Assembly: GCF_001274935.1 (NCBI RefSeq)
Contig: NZ_LILC01000019.1
Location: forward strand, 62,001 to 126,000
Direction: 5' to 3'
Length of the DNA: 64,000 nucleotides
From: Priestia koreensis
GTDB taxonomy: Bacteria > Bacillota > Bacilli > Bacillales > Bacillaceae_H
Numbering within the stretch: the stretch's first letter is position 1; each line of letters opens with the position of its first letter. The translations under genes and the position numbers were made by a program. Shown here one piece after another: positions 35,419 to 45,887 of the stretch. Under the pieces are notes generated by a model. The model made no database searches and had not been told where the DNA came from. It saw nothing but the letters and a program-made list of their open reading frames with translations.

Positions 35419-36948
35419 GTGAGCAGTAGGCAGGAATACATGTATTGGCAAACGATAAGGAAGCTTATTCATGAAAAGAAGTATTCCGTGTTGTCAGTTG
35501 CAGAAAACCTTTCTGAAATTTGGCTAGAATCCAAAAAGGAAGCACAGATCGTACGCGTCGTTCGACATACGTTCAACTGGGCGAACGAAATGGAGCATGA
35601 TGCAAATCAAGTCTATTACGTAGCAGATACATATCGAAAGCGCAGCATGAAGCGCAACCTCCGTCTTGTTAATATTTATATCTCGGATCATGAGCCTGTG
35701 AATGATTGGACGGATGTGATAGGTGCTAAAAAAGCCGATCACATTCAAGTTCAAACGTTTTTACTAAGCACAGCAGAACGAGAAAGCTATGAGGACTTGT
35801 ACCGTCAGCTTCAACTATCGTTATTCATTCCAGAAACGGACGAGTTAGACAGTGACATACGAGCGTTGCAAATGGAAGTTGTGGACGGAATTAACGAGGA
35901 GAGGGAAAAAGAGAAGAATTTATTTAATTACTCGAAGCCCTTCTTTTCGTATCTCTTTTTAGCCATTCAAATTGTTATGTATCTTGTGTTGGAATTAAAC
36001 GGGGGAAGTCAAGATAATAATACGCTCTTGAAGTACGGTGCTAAATTCACGCCATATATTTTAGCAGGAGAGTGGTGGCGTCTTGTCACACCAATTTTCT
36101 TACACATCGGCTTTTTACATCTATTAATGAACAGCTTCGCTTTATACTCCATTGGTCCGCTAGTAGAACGTATTTATGGTCGAGCACGCTTTGTCTTTAT
36201 TTATTTGCTAGCTGGAATTACGGGAGTGCTTGGAAGTATGGTGTTTAGTACCTCGCTTTCTGCAGGTGCTTCTGGGGCCATCTTTGGTTTGTTTGGGGCA
36301 CTGCTGTATCTAGGCGTGCAGCACAAAGCACTCTTTTTCCGCACGATGGGTGTGAACGTTATTGGCATTATCGTGATTAACTTAATTTACGGATTTAGCG
36401 TGTCCGGCATTGATAACGCAGGTCATATTGGAGGAATGCTCGGTGGCTTTTTAGCTGCTGCGATCGTGGCTCTGCCGAAAGATCGAAATAAAGTCCTCCA
36501 AATCGGCGCATTTGTTGTGACGGCTTTGCTTGTTGGTGGATCGCTCGTGTATTCCTACAGTGATCAAAATTTAGTGAAAAACGAAGATATGGCTTTTCAA
36601 TCTACTCAGCAATATGTATCCGAAAACAAGTACGAAGAAGCATTAAAAATTGTGAAGCCTTATGAAGATCGCCATATTAAGAGTGGAAAGATGATGACGG
36701 CCCTTGGCGTCATTGAATTTCAAAAGGGAAATATGGATGCGTCTAGAGACGATTTAGAAAAGGCGATTAAATATGATCCGTCATTTGCTCATCCCTATTA
36801 TGTGCTAGGTGTGATTTATGCAAATGAAGGGGATCTTACTAAAGCAACAGAGTTTGTTCAAAAGGCAGTAGACCTAAATCCTGACGCACAAGGTTACCAA
36901 GAATTACTAGATCGACTCAAACAAGAAGTGCCACAAGGAAATTCCTAA
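35419..36948 (+). CDS. gluP: Rhomboid intramembrane serine protease GluP (YqgP)
   Basis: 509 aa. N-terminal cytosolic domain (about 1-165), rhomboid core of about six helices plus one, with catalytic S285 in GASGAIFG and H336 in NAGHIGG, then TPR-like repeats (about 395-500). In B. subtilis the protease cleaves membrane substrates such as the magnesium transporter MgtE with FtsH and is needed for normal cell division/glucose export. GAGGTGATGA is the ribosome-binding site of the GTG start. Confidence 0.93.
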   Translation: MSSRQEYMYWQTIRKLIHEKKYSVLSVAENLSEIWLESKKEAQIVRVVRHTFNWANEMEHDANQVYYVADTYRKRSMKRNLRLVNIYISDHEPVNDWTDVIGAKKADHIQVQTFLLSTAERESYEDLYRQLQLSLFIPETDELDSDIRALQMEVVDGINEEREKEKNLFNYSKPFFSYLFLAIQIVMYLVLELNGGSQDNNTLLKYGAKFTPYILAGEWWRLVTPIFLHIGFLHLLMNSFALYSIGPLVERIYGRARFVFIYLLAGITGVLGSMVFSTSLSAGASGAIFGLFGALLYLGVQHKALFFRTMGVNVIGIIVINLIYGFSVSGIDNAGHIGGMLGGFLAAAIVALPKDRNKVLQIGAFVVTALLVGGSLVYSYSDQNLVKNEDMAFQSTQQYVSENKYEEALKIVKPYEDRHIKSGKMMTALGVIEFQKGNMDASRDDLEKAIKYDPSFAHPYYVLGVIYANEGDLTKATEFVQKAVDLNPDAQGYQELLDRLKQEVPQGNS

Positions 36949-37040
36949 TAGGGCTTAAGATTCTATTCTTGACGAAGGGATAGGTTCTTTTATACTCTAG
37001 TAATGTACTAGTAGCTTATGAAGCATTGATAGGTGACTAA

Positions 37041-37244
37041 ATGAAAACTTTTTATGATGTCCAACAACTTTTAAAAACATTTGGTATCTTCGTCTATGTA
37101 GGCGATCGTATCGCTGATTTAGAGATAATGGAAGATGAGCTGAGGGAGCTATATAGCTCTCAGCTTCTTGATGTGAAAGACTATCAAATGGCAATCTTAA
37201 TCGTTCGACGTGAACGACAACTATTAAAAGATAAAAAGGGATGA
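37041..37244 (+). CDS. yqgQ: DUF910 protein YqgQ
   Basis: 67-aa helical protein of unknown function, [24 protein letters not shown]910 (YqgQ). It is the gene directly before glcK in many Bacilli. AGGTGA precedes the ATG. glcK starts 8 nt downstream. Confidence 0.88.
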   Translation: MKTFYDVQQLLKTFGIFVYVGDRIADLEIMEDELRELYSSQLLDVKDYQMAILIVRRERQLLKDKKG

Positions 37245-37251
37245 ATATACG

Positions 37252-38226
37252 ATGGATGAAAAATGGTTAGTAGGTGTCGACTTAGGTGGCACAACAATTA
37301 AAATGGCGTTTATTAATTACTACGGTGAAATCCTTTACAAGTGGGAAGTCCCAACGGATAAAACTGAAAACGGACGCAAAATTCCCATTCAGATCGCAAA
37401 AGCAGTTGTAACAAAGCTAGAGGAAATTAATGAACCGAAAAGCAGACTTCTTGGTATTGGAATTGGAGCACCAGGTCCGGTCAATGCCGCAAACGGTTCC
37501 ATTGATGTAGCGGTTAACTTAGGGTGGAAAGATTTCCCGTTAAAAGATATTTTAGAAGTGGAAGTAAACCTACCTGTTGTCGTTGATAACGATGCAAATA
37601 TTGCTGCAATCGGTGAAATGTGGAAAGGTGCCGGAGAAGGTGCGAAAGAATTGCTAGCGGTTACGTTAGGTACAGGCGTAGGCGGCGGTGTGATTGCGAA
37701 TGGTCAAATCGTTCACGGTGCGAACGGCGCAGCTGGTGAGATTGGTCATATCGCATCCATTCCAGAAGGCGGTTCTCGCTGTAATTGTGGGAAATCAGGT
37801 TGCTTAGAAACCATTTCATCTGCTACAGGAATCGTTCGTGTGGCACTTGAAGAAATCGCTAACACGTCTACACCAAGCGTGCTGAGAGATTTGTATAACG
37901 ATGAAAAACACTTCTCGTCTAAAACTGTATTCGATGCTGTAAAAGAGAACGATCCGTTAGCTCTTAAAGTGGTGGATCACGTAGCATTTCATTTAGGATT
38001 AGCGTTGGCAAACATTGCAAACGGTTTAAATCCTGAAAAAATCGTCATCGGTGGCGGCGTATCCAAAGCTGGCGACACGCTTTTAAAACCTGTTACGGCA
38101 TACTTCAATAAGTTTGCGTTCCCACGTGTCGCAGACGGTGCGGAATTAACTATTGCAACGCTTGGAAATGACGCAGGTGTCATTGGCGGAGCATGGTTAG
38201 CACGTCATAAATTTGGCGGAAACTAA
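37252..38226 (+). CDS. glcK: Glucokinase GlcK (ROK family)
   Basis: Phosphorylates glucose with ATP. Phosphate-loop [14 protein letters not shown], catalytic Asp in [16 protein letters not shown] signature GEIGH and zinc motif [10 protein letters not shown]. 324 aa. GGGATGA precedes the ATG. Last gene of the yqgQ-glcK pair, ending at a terminator (38236-38268). Confidence 0.95.
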   Translation: MDEKWLVGVDLGGTTIKMAFINYYGEILYKWEVPTDKTENGRKIPIQIAKAVVTKLEEINEPKSRLLGIGIGAPGPVNAANGSIDVAVNLGWKDFPLKDILEVEVNLPVVVDNDANIAAIGEMWKGAGEGAKELLAVTLGTGVGGGVIANGQIVHGANGAAGEIGHIASIPEGGSRCNCGKSGCLETISSATGIVRVALEEIANTSTPSVLRDLYNDEKHFSSKTVFDAVKENDPLALKVVDHVAFHLGLALANIANGLNPEKIVIGGGVSKAGDTLLKPVTAYFNKFAFPRVADGAELTIATLGNDAGVIGGAWLARHKFGGN

Positions 38227-38235
38227 TGAAATATG

Positions 38236-38268
38236 AGGCGAACTCCTTTTAGTGGGGTTCGCTTTTTC
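38236..38268 (+). terminator. Terminator after glcK
   Basis: GCGAAC and GTTCGC arms, with extra pairs, followed by TTTTTC. Confidence 0.85.
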
Positions 38269-38390
38269 TTTTTTTTAGGAAATGTGCATGAAAAAACATA
38301 CAAATGATGTAAGAAATGAGCGCATTAAGGTCATTCTATATAAGATACCCTTCTGAACGAAGCAGAGGGAAGATCGGAAGGAGGAGACCT

Positions 38391-40247
38391 ATGCGCTTAA
38401 AAAAGGATGTACGGAAATTTTCTTTTTTAGGATTCGCTGCATTATTACTTTGGATCAAGACTTACATTGTGTATAAAACGTGCTTTGATATTGATATTGA
38501 AAACTGGCATCAGGAACTTATTTTATTTATAAATCCGCTGAGCTTTTTACTTATTCTATTTGGCTTCTCGCTCTTTTTTAAAAGCCAGCGTGCTCACCAT
38601 CGGTACATAATTATCGCAAGCTTTCTTACATCATTCGTATTAGCGGCGAATGTGATCTTTTATCGCTTTTTTAACGATTTTTTAACGCTTCCCGTGCTGT
38701 TTCAAATGAGCAATATGGGAGACTTAGGAGGAAGCGTCGCAGAGCTTTTGAATGTTAGTGATTTTCTTTTATTTAGTGATGTCCTTCTTTTATGGGCTGT
38801 GAGCAGATGGAAGCGAAAAGAATCAACGTCTGCGTTTCATGTGCCTTTGAAAATGAAAGCAGCCTTTTATACATGTGTACTAGTCGTATTCAGTACGAAC
38901 CTAGTGTTATCTGAAGTAGAGCGTCCGGAGCTCTTAACGAGGACATTTGACCGGGAAATCCTCGTAAAAAACCTTGGCACGTACAATTACCACGTGTACG
39001 ATGCGGTTCTTCAATCAAAATCAAAAGCACAGCGAGCGCTTGCTGATAGCAGTGAGCTTGTGGAGATTCAAAATTATATGCAAGGAAATCACGAAGAAAA
39101 AAAGGATTCATTGTTCGGCGTGGCGAAGGGTAAAAACGTAATCGTCATTTCAATGGAATCCACGCAAAGCTTTGTGATTAATCAAAAGGTCAATGGCCAG
39201 GAGATTACCCCATTTTTGAACCAATTCATAAAAGAAAGCTACTACTTTAATCAGTTCTATCACCAAACAGGGCAAGGAAAAACGTCCGATGCTGAATTTT
39301 TAGTGGACAATTCCCTTTATCCGCTCGGTCGCGGGTCGGTCTTTTTTACGCATGCAGGCAATAAGTATTATGCAACGCCGACCATCCTAAAGCGCCACGG
39401 CTATTATTCGGCGGTTTTACATGCAAACAATAAAAGCTTTTGGAACCGGGATATGATGTATCCACAGTTTGGATACGATCGTTTCTTTTCCCTAAGTGAT
39501 TATGATGTAACGCCCGAGAATTCCGTTGGGTGGGGACTGAAGGATATTCCGTTTTTTGATCAGTCAATGGAATATTTGACGTATATGCCGCAACCGTTTT
39601 ACGCCAAATTTATTACGCTTACCAATCACTTCCCATTTCAGCTCGGCTTGGAGGATCAGTATATTGCACCTTATACGTCTGACAGTAAAACGCTAAACCG
39701 TTACTTTCCGACCGTACGTTATACGGATGAAGCGCTGAAGCATTTCATTACGAAGCTGAAACAAGATGGGTTGTATGATAATTCAATCATTATCATTTAC
39801 GGAGATCATTATGGTATTTCAGACAATCATCAAGTGTCAATGGGACAATACATGGGAGAAAAGGTGACGCCTTTTTTATCCACACAGCTACAGCGCGTGC
39901 CGTTTATTATTCATATTCCAGGAGACCGCTATAAGGGGACGATTACAAACGTAGCGGGACAAATTGATATTAAGCCAACGATTTTACATCTGCTCGGCAT
40001 TTCGGATGAGAGAGATGTTCGGTTTGGTCATAATCTCTTTTCCCTTCCTGCTAACAACGTGACGGTTCTACGCAACGGTAGTTTTATTACAAACGACTAC
40101 TTATATACGGATACAAAATGCTACAATCAGCATACCAAAAAAGAAGTTGATAAAAGCTTCTGTAAGCCGTATATGAATCAAGCGAAAAAAGAACTCGAGT
40201 ATTCCGACAAAATTATTTATGGTGACTTACTTCGGTTTTACAACTAA
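38391..40247 (+). CDS. yqgS: Lipoteichoic acid synthase-like protein YqgS
   Basis: 618 aa membrane-bound sulfatase-fold glycerol-phosphate transferase of the LtaS family. Five N-terminal helices (about 15-180) and an extracellular domain with NVIVISMES (metal Glu), Thr298 in [10 protein letters not shown] (catalytic), NKSFWNRD, and GDHYG. ATG 38391 with GGAGGAG upstream; 25 codons upstream are open but unlikely to be translated. Matches B. subtilis YqgS, an LtaS paralogue that acts in the sporulation/LTA system. Confidence 0.9.
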   Translation: MRLKKDVRKFSFLGFAALLLWIKTYIVYKTCFDIDIENWHQELILFINPLSFLLILFGFSLFFKSQRAHHRYIIIASFLTSFVLAANVIFYRFFNDFLTLPVLFQMSNMGDLGGSVAELLNVSDFLLFSDVLLLWAVSRWKRKESTSAFHVPLKMKAAFYTCVLVVFSTNLVLSEVERPELLTRTFDREILVKNLGTYNYHVYDAVLQSKSKAQRALADSSELVEIQNYMQGNHEEKKDSLFGVAKGKNVIVISMESTQSFVINQKVNGQEITPFLNQFIKESYYFNQFYHQTGQGKTSDAEFLVDNSLYPLGRGSVFFTHAGNKYYATPTILKRHGYYSAVLHANNKSFWNRDMMYPQFGYDRFFSLSDYDVTPENSVGWGLKDIPFFDQSMEYLTYMPQPFYAKFITLTNHFPFQLGLEDQYIAPYTSDSKTLNRYFPTVRYTDEALKHFITKLKQDGLYDNSIIIIYGDHYGISDNHQVSMGQYMGEKVTPFLSTQLQRVPFIIHIPGDRYKGTITNVAGQIDIKPTILHLLGISDERDVRFGHNLFSLPANNVTVLRNGSFITNDYLYTDTKCYNQHTKKEVDKSFCKPYMNQAKKELEYSDKIIYGDLLRFYN

Positions 40248-40345
40248 TAATATAGACCGATGAATAGAAACGTGCGGGAAAAACTCATGAAAGCTCCTTC
40301 ATTTAACATATAAATAAACAAAGATATGAATGAGGTGAGGAGAAA

Positions 40346-41221
40346 ATGACCCGCATTACGAATTCAATGATTCCCTATACGTATGAACGAATGGTTCACG
40401 ATTTGTATGTATTACAATACCGCTATCCTTTTATGAAGCTTGAAGTCATTGGCAGGAGCGTCCTTGGCTATCCGATCTTTCACGTATTGCTCGGTAAGGG
40501 TGAGCGCTCTGTTCACCTAAACGGATCGTTTCATGCGAATGAATGGATCACGACAAATGTTCTCATGCAGTTTATCGAAGAGTATGCAGAAGGAATGAAA
40601 CAAAGCGAGGAACGTGACGGAGGCGTGACGCTATCGGTTGTACCGATGGTGAATCCCGACGGCGTAAACTTAGTGCTGAACGGACCTCCCTTAGTAGAAC
40701 CCTATTATTCTCTCGTACAATACGTCAATCGAGACTTTGATGACTTTACAGGATGGAAAGCAAATATAAGAGGCATAGACCTGAACAATCAGTTTCCCGC
40801 TTATTGGGATGTTGAGAAAGAACGGAAAATTCCAAAGGAGCCTTATCCGCGGGACTATCCTGGTGAAGAGCCGTTAACAGAGCCTGAGGTACAGGCAATG
40901 GCAGAGCTTACAAAACGTTATCAGTTTGATCGTGTGGTCGCCCTTCATACGCAGGGCAAGGAGTTTTATTGGGGATATCTTGGCAAAGAACCTGAAGAAT
41001 CAGAACGCATTGCGTCAAAGCTTACAGATGTAAGCAGCTATAAGTCCGTGCGAAATGTCGACAGCCACGCAGGGTATAAGGATTGGTTCATTCATGAGTG
41101 GAGTCGCCCTGGTTTTACGCTTGAGCTTGGCAAAGGTGTCAATCCTCTCCCTCTGTCTCAGTATCCGGAGATATATCGCGAAACACGGAGCATTCTTTTG
41201 GCTACTATTCAAACAAAATAA
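40346..41221 (+). CDS. yqgT: M14 gamma-D-glutamyl-L-diamino-acid endopeptidase YqgT
   Basis: 291 aa zinc peptidase of family M14 (ENP1-like) acting on peptidoglycan stem peptides. Zinc site HANEW (H-x2-E) and His in HTQGKEF, catalytic Glu in FTLELGKG, substrate motif NPDGVNL and GIDLNNQFPA. No signal peptide and no LysM modules are visible, whereas some relatives carry them, so it may act in the cytosol or forespore. GAGGTGAGG precedes the ATG. Confidence 0.88.
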   Translation: MTRITNSMIPYTYERMVHDLYVLQYRYPFMKLEVIGRSVLGYPIFHVLLGKGERSVHLNGSFHANEWITTNVLMQFIEEYAEGMKQSEERDGGVTLSVVPMVNPDGVNLVLNGPPLVEPYYSLVQYVNRDFDDFTGWKANIRGIDLNNQFPAYWDVEKERKIPKEPYPRDYPGEEPLTEPEVQAMAELTKRYQFDRVVALHTQGKEFYWGYLGKEPEESERIASKLTDVSSYKSVRNVDSHAGYKDWFIHEWSRPGFTLELGKGVNPLPLSQYPEIYRETRSILLATIQTK

Positions 41222-41293
41222 ATGGGATATTGCTGTTTCAATTGGGATTCCTGTGTTAGCATATAGAAGGACAAAAATTAAAGGTGAGTAAAC

Positions 41294-42406
41294 GTGAAAA
41301 AACGATATATCCTATATGCTTTTCTATTAATTGTCGTACTCTTAGCAGGGTGTGAACAATCATCTACTAAAAAAGATCCTCAAAAACAAGATCAGTCGAC
41401 TACGCATCAAACAATACAGAACGTGAAAATAATTTCTGTGCAAAATTCGTCTTTCTATACATTTGCTGATTGGTATGATAATCGGCACGTGTTTTACATT
41501 GAAAACCATAACGGGATCTCAACGATCTTTTTATATGATTTATACAACGGAAGTAAAAAAGAGTTTTTTAAAACGCCTCAAAAAGTTATTACGCTGCAAG
41601 CGAATCCTTCCCATACGAGATTCGTTCTTTATACAAGCAAGTCAGAGAAAGAAGCATCATTGCTTTTTTTGGATAAAAAGGGAAACGAAATTCACTCCGT
41701 TACGCTTCATTCGTTTGATATTCAATATTCCTGGAATCCGACCAAGCCAAGCGAGCTCATCGTTACAGGTTTCGGAGAAGATTGGTCGTTTAATACGTAT
41801 TTAATCAATATCCAAAAGCATACGAAACAGAAAATCGACATTCCACAGCCGTTCGCACAGTGGTTGAACGGGGAAGAAGTGGTGTATCTAGATTGGAAGA
41901 AGGATCAACAAAGTCTTCAGGCGCCTCTTCGTAAAATGAACATGAAAACAGGTAAAACGACAACGCTTGAAAAAGGAGTTGGGACGTTTTCTATGTTTCC
42001 AGAAACGCTTCTGGCGGTAAAAGCAATGGAAGACTCGGAGAAAGAAAAGAATGGGACGTATGAGTTTTATTCCTCCAAGTGGCATAAAATGAAGCAGTTT
42101 TCTGCGCCGGTGCTTTCTAACTTCTCAGGATGGCTCCTTCCTTACAGTCAGTTTGATTCTCGTCAAGAGGTCTTTTACACGTACGTTCCGTATCAAAAGG
42201 GAGATGCAAGTGAATACAAAGGCGGCTTTGATATGGTGTCGTTTTCACTTAAAGACGGTAAAATGAAACGACTTTTTAAAGGCGTAGACAATATTCCTTT
42301 TAAACTATCACCTGATGGAACGATGGCGTTATACGGCTATCAGCTAGAAGAAATTATGGATTTAACCAGAAAAGAGAAGCGGATTCTCGCCAATTTCAGC
42401 TCCTAA
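41294..42406 (+). CDS. yqgU: YqgU-like lipoprotein (beta-propeller type)
   Basis: 370 aa. Lipobox LAGC with Cys20 after a hydrophobic signal, then a Lys/Gln/Thr-rich linker and a domain with repeating strand motifs ending in W/F/Y-rich turns as in TolB-like propellers. Function unknown. GTG start with AAGGTGAG upstream. Same position as B. subtilis yqgU after yqgT; terminator at 42414-42442. Confidence 0.8.
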   Translation: MKKRYILYAFLLIVVLLAGCEQSSTKKDPQKQDQSTTHQTIQNVKIISVQNSSFYTFADWYDNRHVFYIENHNGISTIFLYDLYNGSKKEFFKTPQKVITLQANPSHTRFVLYTSKSEKEASLLFLDKKGNEIHSVTLHSFDIQYSWNPTKPSELIVTGFGEDWSFNTYLINIQKHTKQKIDIPQPFAQWLNGEEVVYLDWKKDQQSLQAPLRKMNMKTGKTTTLEKGVGTFSMFPETLLAVKAMEDSEKEKNGTYEFYSSKWHKMKQFSAPVLSNFSGWLLPYSQFDSRQEVFYTYVPYQKGDASEYKGGFDMVSFSLKDGKMKRLFKGVDNIPFKLSPDGTMALYGYQLEEIMDLTRKEKRILANFSS

Positions 42407-42413
42407 ACGAACG

Positions 42414-42442
42414 AGGCACATGCGATGACATGTGCCTTTTTT
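42414..42442 (+). terminator. Terminator after yqgU
   Basis: AGGCACATG and CATGTGCCT arms followed by T6. Confidence 0.9.
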
Positions 42443-42531
42443 AGTTATCGTTTGAATGTATTCTGAAAATTATGATATGTTTATCTTAGGAACAAACAAA
42501 GAGAATGATATGGTGAGATGGGAGGAATCAC

Positions 42532-43638
42532 ATGAGCAAGCAGTTAGCATATAAAGACGGGGTAGATTTGTTGAAAAACACCTCCTCACAAGGAGAGTTT
42601 GGGGACGTTTCTTTCTGGGAAAAGCCAATTCCAGATACGAGAAAGAGCGGTGAGCTAGATCCACGCGTGTATGAAATGAAGCGGAAGGAACGTGCAGCTA
42701 GAGAAGAAAAAAAGGAAGAATCAGCTGAAGACGTCTCAATTGAGGCTATTCGTAAGAGTATGGGGTTTCCAAATACGGATGTGACAACGTCTGCGATTCA
42801 AGTCCACTATACGTTTGCTAGTGGACGAAGCGGTGATATTCCGATTCGCATTTATACGCCACCGCAAGAAGAGAAAAAGCCGGCAGTCGTCTATTTCCAC
42901 GGGGGAGGGTTTATCGGGGGAAGTGTCGATGTCGTAGAAAATGCCTGCAAGTTCTTGGCGGAACGTGCAGGTGCAGTCGTTGTTAACGTTGATTACCGGT
43001 TAGCACCTGAGCATCCGTTTCCTGCTGGGCTCCACGATTGCTATGACGTTGTTTTATGGGTTCATGAACATGCAGACAAGCTCGGTATTCACTCGGGCGC
43101 AATTAGCGTAGCGGGTGACAGTGCCGGAGGAAATTTAGCGAATGGCTGCTCTGTTCTTGATCGTAATTCTGGAAAGTCAATTATCCAATTTCAAGCACTC
43201 ATTTACCCGGTCGTTTTGCTTGATCGAAAAAACGATCAGCTGTTTCAGTGGGATGTCAGCCATTATGACATTCAAAATGAGGAACATAGAGACCTCATTT
43301 TAGCGGACTTAATCGGAATGGAAAACGGAGGAGAGCTTCTAAGTCGTCTGTACTGTAGAGATCATCCTATTACAGATACTCTTCTATCACCGCTGCTTGC
43401 AGAGCGTCTAGAGAGTCTACCAGACACGTTAATTGTAACATCGGAATATGATTATCTGCGCTTAGAGGCTGAAGAATACGCCAAGCGACTTACAAAAGCG
43501 GGCGTTTCAACCTCTGTTATTCGCTACAAGGGGATGGATCACGCGTTCATCGATAAAATGGGCGTCTACCCGCAGGCAGAAGATTGCATGGAAGAGATTG
43601 CGAAGGTTGTTCGGAGCATCGGAAGCGTACGAAAATAG
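42532..43638 (+). CDS. Alpha/beta hydrolase-fold esterase (HSL family)
   Basis: 368 aa. Oxyanion motif YFHGGGFIGGS, nucleophile in GDSAGGN, and the C-terminal His in MDHAFID, giving a family IV (hormone-sensitive lipase-like) carboxylesterase. Residues 1-80 are an extra N-terminal region rich in Lys and Glu (EEKKEESAED) not usual in the family. Substrate unknown. Not part of the B. subtilis order here. GGGAGGAATC precedes the ATG. Confidence 0.85.
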   Translation: MSKQLAYKDGVDLLKNTSSQGEFGDVSFWEKPIPDTRKSGELDPRVYEMKRKERAAREEKKEESAEDVSIEAIRKSMGFPNTDVTTSAIQVHYTFASGRSGDIPIRIYTPPQEEKKPAVVYFHGGGFIGGSVDVVENACKFLAERAGAVVVNVDYRLAPEHPFPAGLHDCYDVVLWVHEHADKLGIHSGAISVAGDSAGGNLANGCSVLDRNSGKSIIQFQALIYPVVLLDRKNDQLFQWDVSHYDIQNEEHRDLILADLIGMENGGELLSRLYCRDHPITDTLLSPLLAERLESLPDTLIVTSEYDYLRLEAEEYAKRLTKAGVSTSVIRYKGMDHAFIDKMGVYPQAEDCMEEIAKVVRSIGSVRK

Positions 43639-43642
43639 AAAA

Positions 43643-43671
43643 AAGACAAACCTGAGGGTTTGTCTTTTTGT
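43643..43671. terminator. Terminator between the esterase gene and yqgW
   Basis: AAAGACAAACC and GGTTTGTCTTT arms with TGA-type loop, T-run on the right, A-run on the left. Confidence 0.85.
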
Positions 43672-43693
43672 ATGTGCACATTCTGAAGAAGTA

Positions 43694-43867
43694 TTAGTGA
43701 ACTACAGGATATCCGCTATTAATGACGGTCATCACAGTGAACCATCCAAATACGGCAAGGGTTGCAACTGAAAAAGCTAGGCCGAGAAAGTTTTTATTGC
43801 GGAACGCTGAGACGGTTGCAAATAATCCAAGAAGAGCTATTAAACCAAAGATAATGACAGTTCCCAT
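43694..43867 (-). CDS. yqgW: DUF2759 small membrane protein YqgW
   Basis: 57 aa with two hydrophobic helices (GTVIIFGLIALLGLFATVSAF and LAFSVATLAVFGWFTV, near 3-22 and 33-48), DUF2759. Function unknown. AAAGGAGA lies before ATG 43867; seven upstream codons in frame have no site. Confidence 0.8.
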   Translation of the reverse strand: MGTVIIFGLIALLGLFATVSAFRNKNFLGLAFSVATLAVFGWFTVMTVINSGYPVVH

Positions 43868-43982
43868 TATGAGTCTCCTTTCAATCAATAGTTAGCGCTT
43901 TCTTTTCGTAGATGAGCATTTGCAAAAATTTTCTAACTAGTATTTATTTTAATGGTTTTCCTATATCTTGTCGAGGTGAAAA

Positions 43983-44039
43983 ATGCCTTTTTATCGTAGG
44001 GAGAGAAGGTCAAGATGCGAACGATTTTCTAAGAAGTGA
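43983..44039 (+). CDS. Possible 18-residue basic micropeptide
   Basis: MPFYRRERRSRCERFSKK preceded by GAGGTG with five-nt spacing. Eight Arg/Lys of 18 and one Cys. It may instead be the leader or just the 5' region of yqgX, which starts 50 nt downstream. No homologue is known to me. Confidence 0.3.
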   Translation: MPFYRRERRSRCERFSKK

Positions 44040-44089
44040 GCTTTGTAGTAAAATATGAAGTAATACATAGTGAAATTGGAGGAGAACAC

Positions 44090-44722
44090 ATGAAGTATAT
44101 TCGTATTCCGTTAGGCGCAGTACAAACAAACTGCTATTTTCTTATTAATGATGAAAAAGAATGCTTAATCGTCGATCCAGGAGGCGAAGCACAAAAAGTG
44201 TTTCAAACGATCGAAAAGCATAAAGTAAAGCCGCTTGCCATTTTATTAACACACGCTCACTTTGATCACATCGGAGCAGTGGATGAAGTGCGAGAGCGCT
44301 ACAACCTTCCTGTACATTTGCACCGACTAGAGAAAGAATGGCCAACAAATCCTGAGCTAAACGGCTCTCGCTTTTTCCCACTGGGCGAAATTACCGCCAA
44401 ACCAGCAACTGATCTGATCCAAGGAGAGGGCGAGCAAACGATTGGCGGCTTCACGTTTCAAATTTTAGAAACGCCTGGACACACGCCTGGGAGCGTATCG
44501 TTTTACTTTGCAGAGGAGCGCTGGGTCGTATCAGGTGATGCCCTTTTCGCTCGCAGCATCGGCAGAACCGATTTACCAGGAGGAAATGAACCACAGCTGT
44601 TGAAGTCTATTCATGATAAGCTTCTCACTCTTCCAGAGGATACGTTTGTATTATCTGGACACGGTGAAGAGACGACGGTAGAAGAGGAAATGGACGGAAA
44701 TCCGTTTTTGAACGGATTTTAA
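44090..44722 (+). CDS. yqgX: Metallo-beta-lactamase-fold hydrolase YqgX (glyoxalase II-like)
   Basis: 210 aa. Metal motif THAHFDHIG (THxHxDH), GHTPGSVSF, VSGDALFARSIGRTDLPGG and SGHGEET. Related proteins hydrolyse S-D-lactoyl bacillithiol or other thioesters; the substrate is not certain here. GGAGGAG precedes the ATG. The frame is open 18 codons upstream without a start site. Confidence 0.88.
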   Translation: MKYIRIPLGAVQTNCYFLINDEKECLIVDPGGEAQKVFQTIEKHKVKPLAILLTHAHFDHIGAVDEVRERYNLPVHLHRLEKEWPTNPELNGSRFFPLGEITAKPATDLIQGEGEQTIGGFTFQILETPGHTPGSVSFYFAEERWVVSGDALFARSIGRTDLPGGNEPQLLKSIHDKLLTLPEDTFVLSGHGEETTVEEEMDGNPFLNGF

Positions 44723-44747
44723 ATCAGTGAACTAAAGGGGAGTGCCA

Positions 44748-45854
44748 ATGAACGACATTTTGAAACAGCAAATTCGAAATGCTCCTAGGCAATGCATCAC
44801 ATATGCAGCGTACATGAACACCGTTTTATATCATCCTCAGTGCGGCTATTACATGAAGGAACGTGAAAAAATCGGCAGAAACGGGGATTTTTTAACGACC
44901 AGCCACTACTCCCCGGTGTTTGGAAAAGTAATGGCAAGACTATTCGCAAGGCTTGTAGAACAGGAGATTGTTGCACCAGAGATTTGTGAAATAGGTGGTG
45001 GAGACGGCGCTTTTTTTAAAGCGGTGCTAGACGAATGGAAAGAAATGTCACCGAATACGTACAATTCCCTTCGCTATCATGTGATTGAGAAAAGCCCGGA
45101 CCACAGGGAACGAGCCGAGGATGGTCGCGTTCAGTTTCATGATCACCTCATGGCCTTTTTTGATCACCGTTCATTCCATGGAATTATTTTTTCAAATGAA
45201 TGGTTTGATGCGCTTCCTGTACACGTTGTACAAAAGCTAGACGGAGCGCTTTATGAGGTGTTTGTTTCCATGACAGAACACGATGAGTTAATCGAGGTCT
45301 ATCATCCGTTAGCGAACGAAGAGATCGCAGAGTATATGGAAGTATACGACGTCACGCTATCTGAACAGCAGCGCATTGAAATCCCGCTCGTCATGCTTGA
45401 GATGATTACCTACCTCGCAGAGCATACAGAACGGGCAATGGTGTTCACCTTTGACTATGGATATGTAAGGGAGGAGTGGGAAACGCCAGAGCGTCATAGC
45501 GGCAGCCTCAGGGGATATTTTAAGCATCAGCTTGTTCGTGATCCCCTGAAGCATCCCGGTGATATGGATCTGACCTCACACATCCCATTTCATACCCTTA
45601 TCGAAAAGGGAAATGAGGAAGGGCTTCAACTCGTTGATTTTTTACGTCAGGACCAATTCCTCGCAGAAGCTGGATTATTAAAGCTCCTCGTTCCAACGGC
45701 GAATCCTGATCCGTTTTCTCGTGAAAGCAAGCAAAATCGCGCTGTGCGCCAGCTTGTCATGGACGGCGGGATTAGCAGCTACTTTCACGTATGTTTGCAA
45801 CAAAAAGGTCTTTCTCTCACAAGCGAAGAGTGGAAAAAACTTCTTCATCAATAA
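44748..45854 (+). CDS. SAM-dependent methyltransferase, MidA/NDUFAF7 family
   Basis: 368 aa. The SAM-binding loop is EICEIGGGDGAFF, followed by IFSNEWFDALPV (the E-x-FD-A-x-P motif of MidA/NDUFAF7 proteins) and a TFDYG region. Mitochondrial relatives methylate an Arg of complex I; the bacterial substrate is unknown. AAAGGGGAGTG precedes ATG 44748. Terminator at 45856-45887. Not in the B. subtilis order. Confidence 0.8.
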   Translation: MNDILKQQIRNAPRQCITYAAYMNTVLYHPQCGYYMKEREKIGRNGDFLTTSHYSPVFGKVMARLFARLVEQEIVAPEICEIGGGDGAFFKAVLDEWKEMSPNTYNSLRYHVIEKSPDHRERAEDGRVQFHDHLMAFFDHRSFHGIIFSNEWFDALPVHVVQKLDGALYEVFVSMTEHDELIEVYHPLANEEIAEYMEVYDVTLSEQQRIEIPLVMLEMITYLAEHTERAMVFTFDYGYVREEWETPERHSGSLRGYFKHQLVRDPLKHPGDMDLTSHIPFHTLIEKGNEEGLQLVDFLRQDQFLAEAGLLKLLVPTANPDPFSRESKQNRAVRQLVMDGGISSYFHVCLQQKGLSLTSEEWKKLLHQ

Positions 45855-45855
45855 A

Positions 45856-45887
45856 AAACAGCGGAAGCAAATGCTTCCGCTGTTTTT
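45856..45887. terminator. Bidirectional terminator between the methyltransferase gene and yqgY
   Basis: ACAGCGGAAGCA and TGCTTCCGCTGT arms, A6 on the left and T6 on the right. Confidence 0.92.
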
